In this document: piece after piece, positions 56,101-64,000 of the stretch
Numbering within the stretch: the stretch's first letter is position 1
Layout: every line of letters begins with the position of its first letter
Source of the DNA: Ovis canadensis
Taxonomy: Eukaryota > Chordata > Mammalia > Artiodactyla > Bovidae
Length of the DNA: 64,000 nucleotides
Assembly (NCBI RefSeq): GCF_042477335.2
Contig: NC_091262.1
Coordinates: 38,723,001 to 38,787,000 of the forward strand
Direction: 5' to 3'
The notes under the pieces: model-generated
The model's database searches: none
Seen by the model: only the letters and a program-made list of their open reading frames with translations
What the model was told of the DNA's origin: nothing
Program-made: the position numbers and the translations under genes

Positions 56101-59100
56101 GAGTTGATGTAGGTGGTATTGAGTTTTGTAGACCTCCCAGTATGTTTCTCATGGAGCTTGAGTGTTTATCTTCTATGCATCAAAACTCTCAAGTGTTTTA
56201 TATCTATTATTTAATTCTCTTAACAGTCCTGTGAGATAGATAATGTTTATCCCCATTATACAGGTGAAACTAAGGCACAGTGAGTTGTGAAATTTTGTTT
56301 CGGAGAGAACCAGCTGGTTTTAGTTCTTTAAGAAGTCATCTTATGGATCCCTGTGCTTTTTTAAAAAAAGTTTTTCAGGTGCCTTTATTCTGCAAGGATA
56401 ATTACTTAGGGGCTCTTAGGTTATGTGCTATTTTAATATGCTGTACTCTTATGCCATTTTAAACAAACGATTTGGATAATCGTTTGGACTCTGGCACTTT
56501 GGATTTGGGGTATTGCTTCTGCAAATGTTTATATTACCATTTTATAAAACATTTTCTCTAGACTTTCAGTCTAGTTGAGAATGGATTTGTAATGCCAGTT
56601 CATCACCTTAGTTCAGAGAAGTCCAAACTCTTGCCTCTTGGATTTAAAAGAAAAAATTGTAGAACAGAGTCTGAATACTAATGAAATACTTTTGAATGAT
56701 ATTTTAACTTTTCTCTTTTTCAGTTGGGATGAATGGGTTCCAGAAAGCAGAGTACTCAAGTATGTGGATACCAATTTGCAGAAACAAAGAGAACTTCAGA
56801 AAGCCAATCAGTAAGTTTGTTTGCAACATGAATAGGAGACATGCCTGTAAGTTAGTTTATGGGAATGGAATCCACAATAGAAATCATGTTGGCTGCCTGC
56901 TTTTAAAATGATTCATAATATCTATCAGCTGCTGTTACGATTTTGATCTCAAGTGATCAGAGAGGCCTTTTGTAGCCTTTTTACTCTTCCTTTCTTAAGT
57001 TGATTTTTGTAAATGTGTTCTCTCTTTGTCCAGCTTGTTAATAAAAATTTTGTACCAGAATATGTATAGCCTTGGAACTTCAATTTGAATATAAATTTCA
57101 AAATGGAATCAAGGTATAAATTTATTCTATATAAATATTTTATGATGATATATTTTTGAAATTATTTTTGAAGGGAGCAATATGCAGAGGGGAAGATGCG
57201 AGGGGCTGCCCCTGGAAAGAAGACTGCTGGGCTACAACAGAAAAATGTTGAAGTGTAAGAAGCTCTTTGTTTTAATTTTACACACTGTGAAATTCAAGCT
57301 TGATACACTTAGAATTTATTGAAAGTGGAAACTGGAACATTATTGTGATTTGAAAAATGCCAATGAGAACCTCATTGGCGTTGGGTTATTGAAACTATAT
57401 ATTGATTACATATTGATTCCTTAATTTTCCTTAGAAATTTTTTTTTTAAGTGTACAGTTGGGTGGCATTAAATACATACACAACCCCTCCTTTGTTTAAT
57501 CTTTACTTTTTTGGCCATACTGGGTGGCAAAACTCCTGCCTTGTGCAGTTGAAGTGCAGAGTCTTAACAAGTGAACCACCAGGGAATTCCCTTACAGTCA
57601 TTCAAGTTAGAACAGACGTGTGCCTATAATGTGTTTTTCTTTTACAAGCATTAGCATTGGATTCTCAAGACACAAGTTTTGAGATTTGAGGGTTAGATTT
57701 GCTTTTTCAGTATCTTTTTCCTTGAGATTAGATTCTATTGCTTTTAGACCTTAACTAGTGTGACTTTACTACCTAAAGATTAAAGACAGTATTGAAGATA
57801 ACTATGCATTTTGAAATGTTTGCAGTTTTATTTTGGGGGGGTAAGAAGATAATTAGGCAAGGATTAATGGATTTGGTAAGATAATTGATTTGGTTAAGAT
57901 AATTGATTGATTTGGCAAGGATTACTATTTGAGATTAATTCATAGCTTTATTTGTTAATAAGTAGTAACATATTTCCATGATGTTGATCTTTGGAAAACT
58001 TAGAGTAAACACAGGTAGTTAACATTTATAAATATTAAAACTAGAAAAGCAAACACATTCAGGTGTAATGTGATGGTCCCTCTAGGCATAATCTATAATC
58101 ATGGCTTTATAAACTTTTTTCTTTGTGTTCCAGAAATAATTAGATATTATGTCAGGATTAGTAATTCACTGTCAGTGCTTACATAAATAGCCATGAGATA
58201 AATTACTGTTAGACATAATAGTCTAGACACAGGCTTTGTTCTGTGGATGAGCAGAGTGTTTAGTGTTGTAAAGAAAGCAATGTAGTTTCGAGAAGAAATA
58301 AAGTGAAACAGTTTGACCAGTGAGAGTGGAATAATGCATTGGTGTGAAACATAATAAGTCTAACGTCAAATTATGCTGGTCTAAAGTAATTGGGGAAAAT
58401 ATTTTAATCTTTGGAGTTTTTTTGTGTTTGTTGAACTAATAGTCTTATGAAGCAGGTTCTTTTTAATATAATTTACATGCTATAAACTTACTAATAGACA
58501 TAAATAATAAAACTCTGGGAGAAGATCTTATGATGTGGTTTTGATTTTTCTGCTGTCTAGAGGGAGATGTGGATTGAGCCAGCTATCAGTAAAAAAGTCC
58601 TTGAGTCTTGAGTAGTAAATAAGAATATGCAAGAAATAAGATCAGGCAAAGATAGCTGCCTGATCTTACCATTAAGGCAGTATTTCTCTATGGACTCAAT
58701 CTGGTAGAAGGGAATTTAAACCAGAGACAATAGTGATAATTAGCTTTTTCCTTTTTTCCCTTCAGGAAGACAAAAAAGAACAAACAGAAGAGTAAGTATA
58801 TTAACTGTCTGAATTAATTAATCTGCCTTTGTAACATTTGCATTTTGAATTCATTGTTAAATTTTAAGTCACGAAGTTTTAGAGTAAGCATATGTTGATG
58901 GTCTCATGAGTCACAGCAGTGTTACAGAGTTAGGTACATAGCTGTAGAGAACTGACATTCATTCTACTGTGGAAAAACATAAGCATTTATTCTATTTGTG
59001 TTTTTTAATGACTGACCCTGAGATAAAAAATAGATGGTAATATTAAATATTGCTTTGTACTAGATGAGCTGTTCATAAGAGGTATATTTTTGGTAGGAAT

Positions 59101-62100
59101 CTGATTCTTCAATGTAGATTTAAGTAACATCTGTGTAATGGAAGGGTCAAGGAGTAAAGAGTTACTCATTAAGCCAACAATTTCCCTTCCGTACCCCCAA
59201 AATTTTACAGCACCTGGAAATGGAGATGGTGGCAGCACTAGTGAGACACCTCAGCCTCCTCGCAAGAAAAGGGCTCGAGTAGACCCTACTGTTGAAAATG
59301 TGAGTCTTTCCTTACGTTTATGTTAATAATTGCATGTTAGAATTTTTAGTCTGTCCTGTTACAATACGGATAAAATAGTCATGGAACTTTGACTCAGAAG
59401 CATTGCTTTCAGTTCAGTCGCTCAGTCGTGTCCGACTCTTTGCAACCCCATAAATCGCAGCACGCCAGGCCTCCGTGTCCATCACCAGCTCCTGGAGTTC
59501 ACTCAGACTCACGTCCATCGAGTCCGTGATGCCATCCAGCCATCTCATCCTCTGTTGTCCCCTTCTCCTCCTGCCCCCAATCCCTCCCAGCATCAGAGTC
59601 TTTTCCAATGAGTCAGCTCTTCGCATGAGGTGGCCGAAGTACTGGAGTTTCAGCTTTAGCATCATTCCTTCCAAAGAACACCCAGGGCTGATCTCCTTCA
59701 GAATGGACTGGTTGGATCTCCTTGCAATCCAAGGGACTCTCAAGAGTCTTCTCCAACACTACAGTTCAAAAGCATCAATTCTTCGGCGCACAGCCTTCTT
59801 CACAGTCCAACTCTCACATCCATACATGACCACAGGAAAAACCATAGCCTTGACTAGATGGACCTTAGTCGGCAAAGTAATGTCTCTGCTTTTGAATATA
59901 CTATCTAGGTTGGTCATAACTTTCCTTCCAGGGAGTAAGTGTCTTTTAATTTCATGGCTGCAATCACCATCTGCAGTGATTTTGGAGCCCCCCAAAACAA
60001 AGTCTGACATTGTTTCCACTGTTTCCCCATCTATTTCCCATGAAGTGATGGGACCAGATGCCATGATCTTCATTTTCTCAATGTTGAGCTTTAAGCCAAC
60101 TTTTTCACTGTCCTCTTTCACTTTCATCAAGAGGCTTTTTAGTTCCTCTTCACTTTCTGCCATAAGGGTGGTGTCATCTGCATATCTGAGGTTATTGATA
60201 TTTCTCCCGGCAATCTTGATTCCAGCTTGTGCTTCTTCGAGTCCATTGTTTTTCATGATGTACTCTTCATATAAGTGAAATAGGCAGGGTTACAATATAC
60301 GGCCTTGACATACTCCTTTTCCTATTTGGAACCAGTCTGTTGTTCAATGTCCAGTTCTAACTGTTGCTTCCTGACCTGCATACAGATTTCTTTTAATTAC
60401 TGAAGTGAAAATATTATTTTTTAGATAAAGGATATATTTGTATACATCTTTATTTCATGTGTTGCACTAGGTGTATTCTTTCCAGGTTTTATCCCTAACT
60501 CATCATATGTTTGTTTTAAGCCCTGTGTTCTTGTATAAGACTAAATAGTTCTTTGGTATTAAGATTGAATTGACTTAACTAGGTCACATTAAATTGATTT
60601 ACTGATTTAATAAACCCACAGAAAAATGCTGAGAAAGCATATCAGTTACACGTGTATGTGTGTGGGTATAATAGTTTAGGATTTTTACATAAGTGAATTA
60701 AATGCCTAATTTACTATATTTATAATCTCGTTATGAATTTGAAAAGAAGTTTTAAAAGTATAACTGACCGTTTACATTTCTGAAGCTGAGGTTAAAACAC
60801 CGGTATGTTCTAAAAATTAGACATTTTTAGGCAGTTACTGACAAATTAGAAGATATATTTAATCTTATAAAGATGTAACTTTAAGAGGGTCGTGTTTGGG
60901 CTTCATTGAAGATGTGGCTATTCGAAATGAATAAGTTTTGAAAATACCGAGTTAAAATACATCAAGTTGGAGAGGTCATTTATAGAAGAAGGGAAATTTT
61001 GCTTTAAAAAAAAAACCCTTCACATGAAAAAGCATCAAGTAGACTATCAAGATTCTTTTCTCCCAGGAGTTAGCTGTATGATCTTAATTCATTTTACTGT
61101 TTCCAAGTGACAGTTCCAGCTGTCCGTTTGAGTAAAGAATTTATTCCAAGTGCCTCTAAAGGTTCAGAAAAGCTTTTAGAAAACTCTTAGAGCGGCTCTT
61201 CAGCTAGAAAGAACGGTGTTTAGTACTATTCCTTTTTGTTTAGGAAGAAACATTTATGAGCAGAGTTGAAGTTAAAGTCAAGATTCCTGAAGAACTGAAG
61301 CCATGGCTTGTTGATGACTGGGACTTAATTACCCGGCAAAAACAGGTAACTTGGTGTTAGATAGATTGTAATCTATATGATAATGGTCTTGCTAGTGTAA
61401 AATTTTTTTTCTAAAGGAAAAGGCTGTAGACTTGGACATCGAAGGTATGACTGATGGGAATTTTAATTCAGGGACTAGGCTGAGCACTTTGATTATCAGA
61501 AAGGACTGGGAGAGGAATAAGCAAGGTATGTGTACAAAAGACTATGCGTTTACAGTTACTTTTACAGAGGTTTAGATAACTGTTGGCAGTGGCTAGGACA
61601 TGAATACATCATTCTGAAAATGGATTAAAAAAAGAACCATATTATTTCTTGTTTAATATCACTGAAAGTGGGACATCGTCACATATAGTGCTGCGTGGAA
61701 ATAGGAAGCACACAACTGCTTCTGCAGGTATTTGTGATTTCCAAAAGAACCTGAATCTGATCAAGCTCCTAGGTTTTAATTACAAGTGTACAGGAAAGAG
61801 GGACGTTGTGAGGTATGTATGTAACATCACAACGGTACAGCCACCAAAGTCCAGAGTGAGGCACTCTGTAGGACAGAAGACTCAGTTTCTTAAAATAGCA
61901 CAACCAGGGGTAGGGGAGAAATGAGGACTGTGTGGGATAGGCATCAGTCATAGGCTGTGCAATATGTGGACTTTTGAGTCTTGATCTGACTCTGAAGCTA
62001 AAGGTTTAGCTCTGTTCTCCCACTTGGCAGCTTTTTGTGTTTTAGTTTTGATGTTTAATGTAACACTGGGACCCAACCTTGATGTGAAGATAAAGAGTGT

Positions 62101-63512
62101 GTTAAGCTAAGTGTTACAGGCAGAATGATACATGGTGACTTGATAACACGTCAGAGGTGAATTTATGTGCAGGTGTACTCCACATATAGTGAGAGTATCT
62201 GTCCAGTGTGGCAGCCACTAGCTACGTTTGGCTGTTGAATTAAATTAAATTTTTAGTTCCTCAGCCACATGATCCATGTTTTAAGTGCTGAACAGTGTCC
62301 TTTTCTTTTTGGTAATACTATTAGGTGATCTTTCATTGCATTAAAACTTTGCCAGTGTACTTTTTCTTTGAAAAAGAATGTTAGTATTCAAGTGTTTTTT
62401 TGTTTTCAAAGCTCTTCTATCTTCCTGCCAAGAAGAATGTGGATTCCATTCTAGAGGATTATGCAAATTACAAGAAATCTCGAGGAAACACAGATAATAA
62501 GTAAGAAAATACACACATCTTTGAAGTATACCAAAGACACTTAAAACATTATTTCTGAATAAATTATCTGAAACATGTACTTTAAAACAATACCATCAGA
62601 AACTAGCAAAATAGAATTTCATTGCTTAGACATAAGGTTTAGCTGGTAGACATTTATTAAAGGGCCAAGTCAGTAAATGTTCCAGGTGACATTGAAGAAG
62701 CTAATCTATGTAACTGTGTGTATAACCATTTAAAACACAACTGTTTGAAAATGTGAAAACTAAAATCCATCCCTAACCTGTGTGTTGTAGTGTGCTCACC
62801 AGTGGTTTGTTTTTTCAAATTGATTTCTCACCTCTTATTAAATCTCTGTTTAGCAGAGGTTCATTGTCATTGGTTTAGCATTTAATTTCTTACCCTCATG
62901 TTTGTTGACTGAATGTTCATCTCTCAATTCATTCAGTGACCTGCTCTGAAGGTATATACTTTTGTTCCCTTGTCAGGGAGTATGCAGTCAATGAGGTTGT
63001 GGCCGGGATAAAGGAGTACTTCAATGTGATGCTGGGCACTCAACTGCTCTACAAATTTGAGAGGCCGCAGTACGCTGAGATCCTTGCGGACCACCCTGAT
63101 GCACCCATGTCCCAGGTGTACGGGGCGCCACATCTCCTGAGACTGTTTGGTAATGATCCCTTTTAGAAAAAAGTTTTACTTTTTCGCCTGGAGCCTTTGA
63201 TATTTTTGTCTTTCCTGATTTATATTAAGGGGTAACATAAAATAACATTCTAAAAGACTGTTTAATTCCAATTTGAACTTCTGTTTCATATATATTAAAA
63301 TCTAAAGTCAGTTTGTAAAATCATATGTCTTAAGGAAATTAGTGATGGTTGCATTTGCTCACATAATTAAAGTATATGCTCATAATGCTACCTTGGGTGT
63401 AACTTTGACTTCATTCTTTTTAAATAGTACGAATTGGAGCAATGTTGGCGTATACACCTCTGGATGAGAAGAGTCTTGCTTTATTACTGAATTATCTTCA
63501 CGATTTCCTAAA
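44088..63512 (+). CDS. MORF4L1: MORF4L1 (MRG15), chromodomain/MRG protein; 12 exons seen, 3' end outside window
   Basis: MRG15 is a nuclear adaptor shared by the TIP60/NuA4 acetyltransferase and Sin3-HDAC complexes. It reads methylated H3K36 and also binds PALB2. Coding exons: 44088-44127, 48249-48295, 50072-50139, [cassette 55372-55491], 56724-56810, 57174-57254, 58766-58791, 59211-59299, 61244-61345, 62412-62500, 62977-63149, 63428-63512. All introns are GT-AG and the frame is unbroken. Without the cassette, 295 codons plus 2 nt are present; the family's short form is 323 residues, so about 28 codons are missing at the right edge. Domains of the short form: chromodomain about 10-70 (cage Y26, Y46, W49, W53), basic linker with [13 protein letters not shown] domain from about residue 150. 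Introns rule out a processed pseudogene, which is common for this gene. Start: [17 protein letters not shown] context. Confidence 0.97.
44452..44694 (+). promoter_or_regulatory. YY1-like site cluster in early intron 1
   Basis: Four copies of a YY1-type AAGATGGCGGC/CCATGGCGGC word: 44454-44463, 44655-44665, 44669-44678 and 44685-44694. The middle two are only a few bases apart. Downstream YY1 sites near the start of transcription are common in CpG promoters. Function here is inference. Confidence 0.5.
44951..46104. other. MORF4L1 intron 1, first non-island part
   Basis: AT-rich intronic sequence without recognised repeats or exons. Confidence 0.5.
46105..46292 (+). mobile_element. BovB 3'-end fragment in intron 1
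   Basis: Sense BovB 3' terminus ('ggcagaggatgagttggtt', 'acgaccgagcgactgaac'). No reading frame. Confidence 0.8.
46415..46620 (+). mobile_element. Bov-tA SINE in intron 1
   Basis: Sense, diverged: 'gattcccaggtgaccctag' head and 'gacagaggagcctggtggg' body. Confidence 0.8.
46621..48248. other. Rest of MORF4L1 intron 1
   Basis: No exon or repeat called. A G-rich tract at 46913-46936 (four G-runs of 3-7) meets the simple G-quadruplex rule. A polypyrimidine tract and acceptor precede exon 2. Confidence 0.5.
48249..48295 (+). CDS. MORF4L1: MORF4L1 coding exon 2
   Basis: Acceptor ttttacag, donor gtacaa. Completes Gly14 and encodes [15 protein letters not shown], the first strands of the chromodomain, including cage Tyr26. 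Confidence 0.96.
48324..48365 (+). repeat. 21-bp perfect tandem duplication in intron 2
   Basis: Two exact copies (48324-48344, 48345-48365) starting 'agttgaaactactggtg', beginning 28 bp after the exon 2 donor. Confidence 0.95.
49420..49605 (+). mobile_element. Bov-tA SINE in intron 2
   Basis: Sense copy with 'gggcttcccaggtacgac' head and 'cagaggagcctggtgggct' body. The remainder of intron 2 (48366-49419, 49606-50071) shows nothing else. Confidence 0.82.
50072..50139 (+). CDS. MORF4L1: MORF4L1 coding exon 3
   Basis: Encodes [20 protein letters not shown] and NK, with cage residues Tyr46 and Trp49, and ends after two bases of the next codon (AA). Donor gtgagt. Joins either the cassette exon or exon 4 in frame. 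Confidence 0.96.
50861..53563 (-). mobile_element. 2.7-kb BovB LINE antisense in intron 3
   Basis: The 3' end on the left ('ttcggttcagttgctcag') runs to the endonuclease region on the right, leaving out the first few hundred bp. Perfect 9-bp TSD 'gcttgtaat' at 50852-50860 and 53564-53572. RT and endonuclease fragments are readable on - but frameshifted. Confidence 0.92.
53573..55371. other. MORF4L1 intron 3 before the cassette exon
   Basis: AT-rich. No repeats or exons recognised apart from short T-runs. The final 60 bp supply the acceptor of the cassette exon. Confidence 0.45.
55372..55491 (+). CDS. MORF4L1: MORF4L1 cassette exon (long isoform)
   Basis: Acceptor tatcag, donor gtaaat. The 120 nt keep phase with both neighbours and add 40 residues (starting [11 protein letters not shown], ending PFLTS, then the shared S codon) between Trp49 and Trp53 of the chromodomain. 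It corresponds to the alternative segment of the known long human isoform, recalled as 39 residues; here HHH stands where I recall HH. The polypyrimidine tract before it is weak, as expected for an optional exon. Confidence 0.9.
55761..55932 (+). mobile_element. L1 3' UTR-only insertion with 10-bp TSD
   Basis: 172 bp of L1 3' UTR on + ('ctactgtatagcacaggga'), A/T-rich tail. TSD 'ttgttttgaa' at 55751-55760 and 55933-55942. Lies 270 bp after the cassette exon. Confidence 0.9.
56195..56300 (+). mobile_element. MIR SINE core
   Basis: 'ttatccccattatacagg' and 'aaactaaggcacagtgag' are the MIR core and its downstream part. An ancient element. Confidence 0.8.
56724..56810 (+). CDS. MORF4L1: MORF4L1 coding exon 4
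   Basis: Acceptor ctttttcag, donor gtaagt. Encodes [20 protein letters not shown] and QRELQKAN, finishing the chromodomain with cage Trp53 and its C-terminal helix. Confidence 0.97.
57174..57254 (+). CDS. MORF4L1: MORF4L1 coding exon 5
   Basis: Acceptor atttttgaag (poor pyrimidine tract), donor gtaaga. Encodes [20 protein letters not shown] and QQKNVE, part of the basic linker. I recall Ser rather than Ala before GLQQ in human. Confidence 0.95.
57500..57595 (-). mobile_element. CHR-type SINE fragment, antisense, intron 5
   Basis: 'tttttggccatactgggtgg' and 'gaaccaccagggaattccc' are the antisense ends of a short, diverged CHR element. The rest of intron 5 (57255-58765) shows no exon. Confidence 0.75.
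58766..58791 (+). CDS. MORF4L1: MORF4L1 coding exon 6 (26-bp micro-exon)
   Basis: Acceptor cccttcag, donor gtaagt. Only 26 nt, encoding KTKKNKQK. Its size makes it easy to miss, but the frame requires it. Confidence 0.94.
59211..59299 (+). CDS. MORF4L1: MORF4L1 coding exon 7
   Basis: Acceptor aattttacag, donor gtgagt. Encodes [14 protein letters not shown], then [10 protein letters not shown] (a classical basic nuclear-localisation stretch) and PTVEN. Confidence 0.96.
59411..60391 (-). mobile_element. BovB LINE, 5'-truncated, antisense in intron 7
   Basis: About 0.98 kb from the 'ttcagttcagtcgctcag' 3' end to within the RT palm ('gacctgcatacagatttc'). The frame on 59759-60256 (-) is open with YADDTTLM. 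The TSD is not clear. Intron 7 right part (60392-61243) is AT-rich and shows nothing else. Confidence 0.9.
61244..61345 (+). CDS. MORF4L1: MORF4L1 coding exon 8
   Basis: Acceptor tttgtttag, donor gtaact. 34 whole codons: [19 protein letters not shown] and [15 protein letters not shown]. Start of the MRG domain, the helical module that binds FxLP-type partners. I recall Asn at the Ser of FMSR in human. Confidence 0.97.
61346..62411. other. MORF4L1 intron 8
   Basis: No repeat or exon recognised. A 91-codon open stretch at 61649-61924 has no family resemblance and is not called. Confidence 0.45.
62412..62500 (+). CDS. MORF4L1: MORF4L1 coding exon 9
   Basis: Acceptor ttttcaaag, donor gtaaga. 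Encodes [20 protein letters not shown] and KKSRGNTDN within the MRG domain. Confidence 0.97.
62977..63149 (+). CDS. MORF4L1: MORF4L1 coding exon 10
   Basis: Acceptor cttgtcag, donor gtaatg. Longest exon here (173 nt): [20 protein letters not shown] through [10 protein letters not shown]. Core of the MRG domain. Noticeably more GC-rich than its introns. Confidence 0.97.
63428..63512 (+). CDS. MORF4L1: MORF4L1 coding exon 11 (last in window)
   Basis: Acceptor tttaaatag, donor gtaagt. Completes Val, then [20 protein letters not shown] and NYLHDFL. The frame leaves AA for the following Lys codon. The terminal exon and 3' UTR are beyond 64000; 63513-64000 is intron with no further exon seen. Confidence 0.96.
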
Positions 63513-64000
63513 GTAAGTCTAAAAATTAATGCTTGAAGTTAAAAACATGAATTTATTTTAGTATACTGCAAATTACTCTCGATAGATTGGCACTGTAGAT
63601 ACTATAATAGAAATAAAGTAAAACAATATATGTTTAGCATAGTTAAAATGTCTCTTGTTATTTTGGGGATGAACTAGGGATGGCTTATATTTTTGGGAAA
63701 ATGGAAAGTGCAATCCTGATTTTTACAGTTTTCTGGAGGGCACTTTGGTAATATATATCAACATTTTAAATGACCAGCAGTTAGGCTTCTGGGAACCTGT
63801 CCTATAGAAATACTTTATATGCACAAAGATCTCCAAGCATGTTTATTAAATTGCTATTCATGGATAAAGGTAGGTTTACATATACTGATCAAGAAAGATG
63901 TCCAAGGTATGTCAATTTTAAAAAATTAGATTGCAATAGAGTTTGGTATGATCCTCTTTTTTGTAGAGAAGCATTTTCAGTCTTTGGAAAAGATTTGGAA

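Noticed and set aside
61649..61924. 91-codon open frame in MORF4L1 intron 8
   Set aside because: No family resemblance, and the flanking exons splice in frame without it.
44088..63512. Processed MORF4-type pseudogene
   Set aside because: Ten or more introns with consensus splice sites, an intact frame and a CpG promoter mark the parental gene, not a retrocopy.

Overview
The window is nuclear DNA from a ruminant, most likely a bovid. The evidence is the density of BovB (RTE-type) LINEs, Bov-A2 and Bov-tA SINEs, CHR-type tRNA-Glu SINEs and a bovine-type L1. The species cannot be fixed from the sequence alone. There is one host protein-coding gene: MORF4L1 (MRG15) on the + strand. It starts at 44088 and runs off the right edge. 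Eleven constitutive coding exons and one cassette exon are present, all with GT-AG junctions and a continuous reading frame. The last coding exon (about 28 codons) lies beyond position 64000.

Layout. 1-28155: a gene-free block made of at least eight degenerate copies of a local low-copy repeat. Each copy is a chimera of unfamiliar sequence and an old L1 3' region. The copies are split by younger BovB, Bov-A and Bov-tA insertions, by a 5.5-kb L1 on the - strand (7614-13090), and by an AT-rich 56-bp minisatellite (5648-6662). Six copies carry a CTCF-like motif in the same place and orientation. 19440-21060 holds a separate ~710-bp direct duplication. 27387-27894 is a solo LTR. 28157-43200: ordinary repeat-rich intergenic DNA with MLT1-type MaLR LTRs, nested CHR/Bov-tA SINEs, L1 remnants, a tRNA-Lys-like relic, and a near full-length BovB with a 5' inversion of the twin-priming type (37967-41046).

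43240-44950: CpG island and promoter of MORF4L1. It has a G-quadruplex-prone tract, a ZNF143/STAF-like element and an NRF1-like site upstream of the ATG, and a cluster of YY1-like sites in early intron 1. 44088-64000: the MORF4L1 gene body, whose introns contain BovB, Bov-tA, CHR, MIR and L1 fragments.

MORF4L1 encodes the chromodomain/MRG-domain subunit shared by TIP60/NuA4 acetyltransferase and Sin3-HDAC complexes. The cassette exon at 55372-55491 inserts 40 residues between two tryptophans of the chromodomain cage, so splicing choice should bear on histone methyl-lysine reading. No prokaryotic-type system, CRISPR array or novel multigene system was found. The most interesting structures are the CTCF-like repeat array, the higher-order minisatellite, the rearranged BovB copies and the cassette exon. 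Repeat family names come from recognising consensus features, not from a database search, and repeat boundaries are approximate unless a target-site duplication (TSD) is stated.
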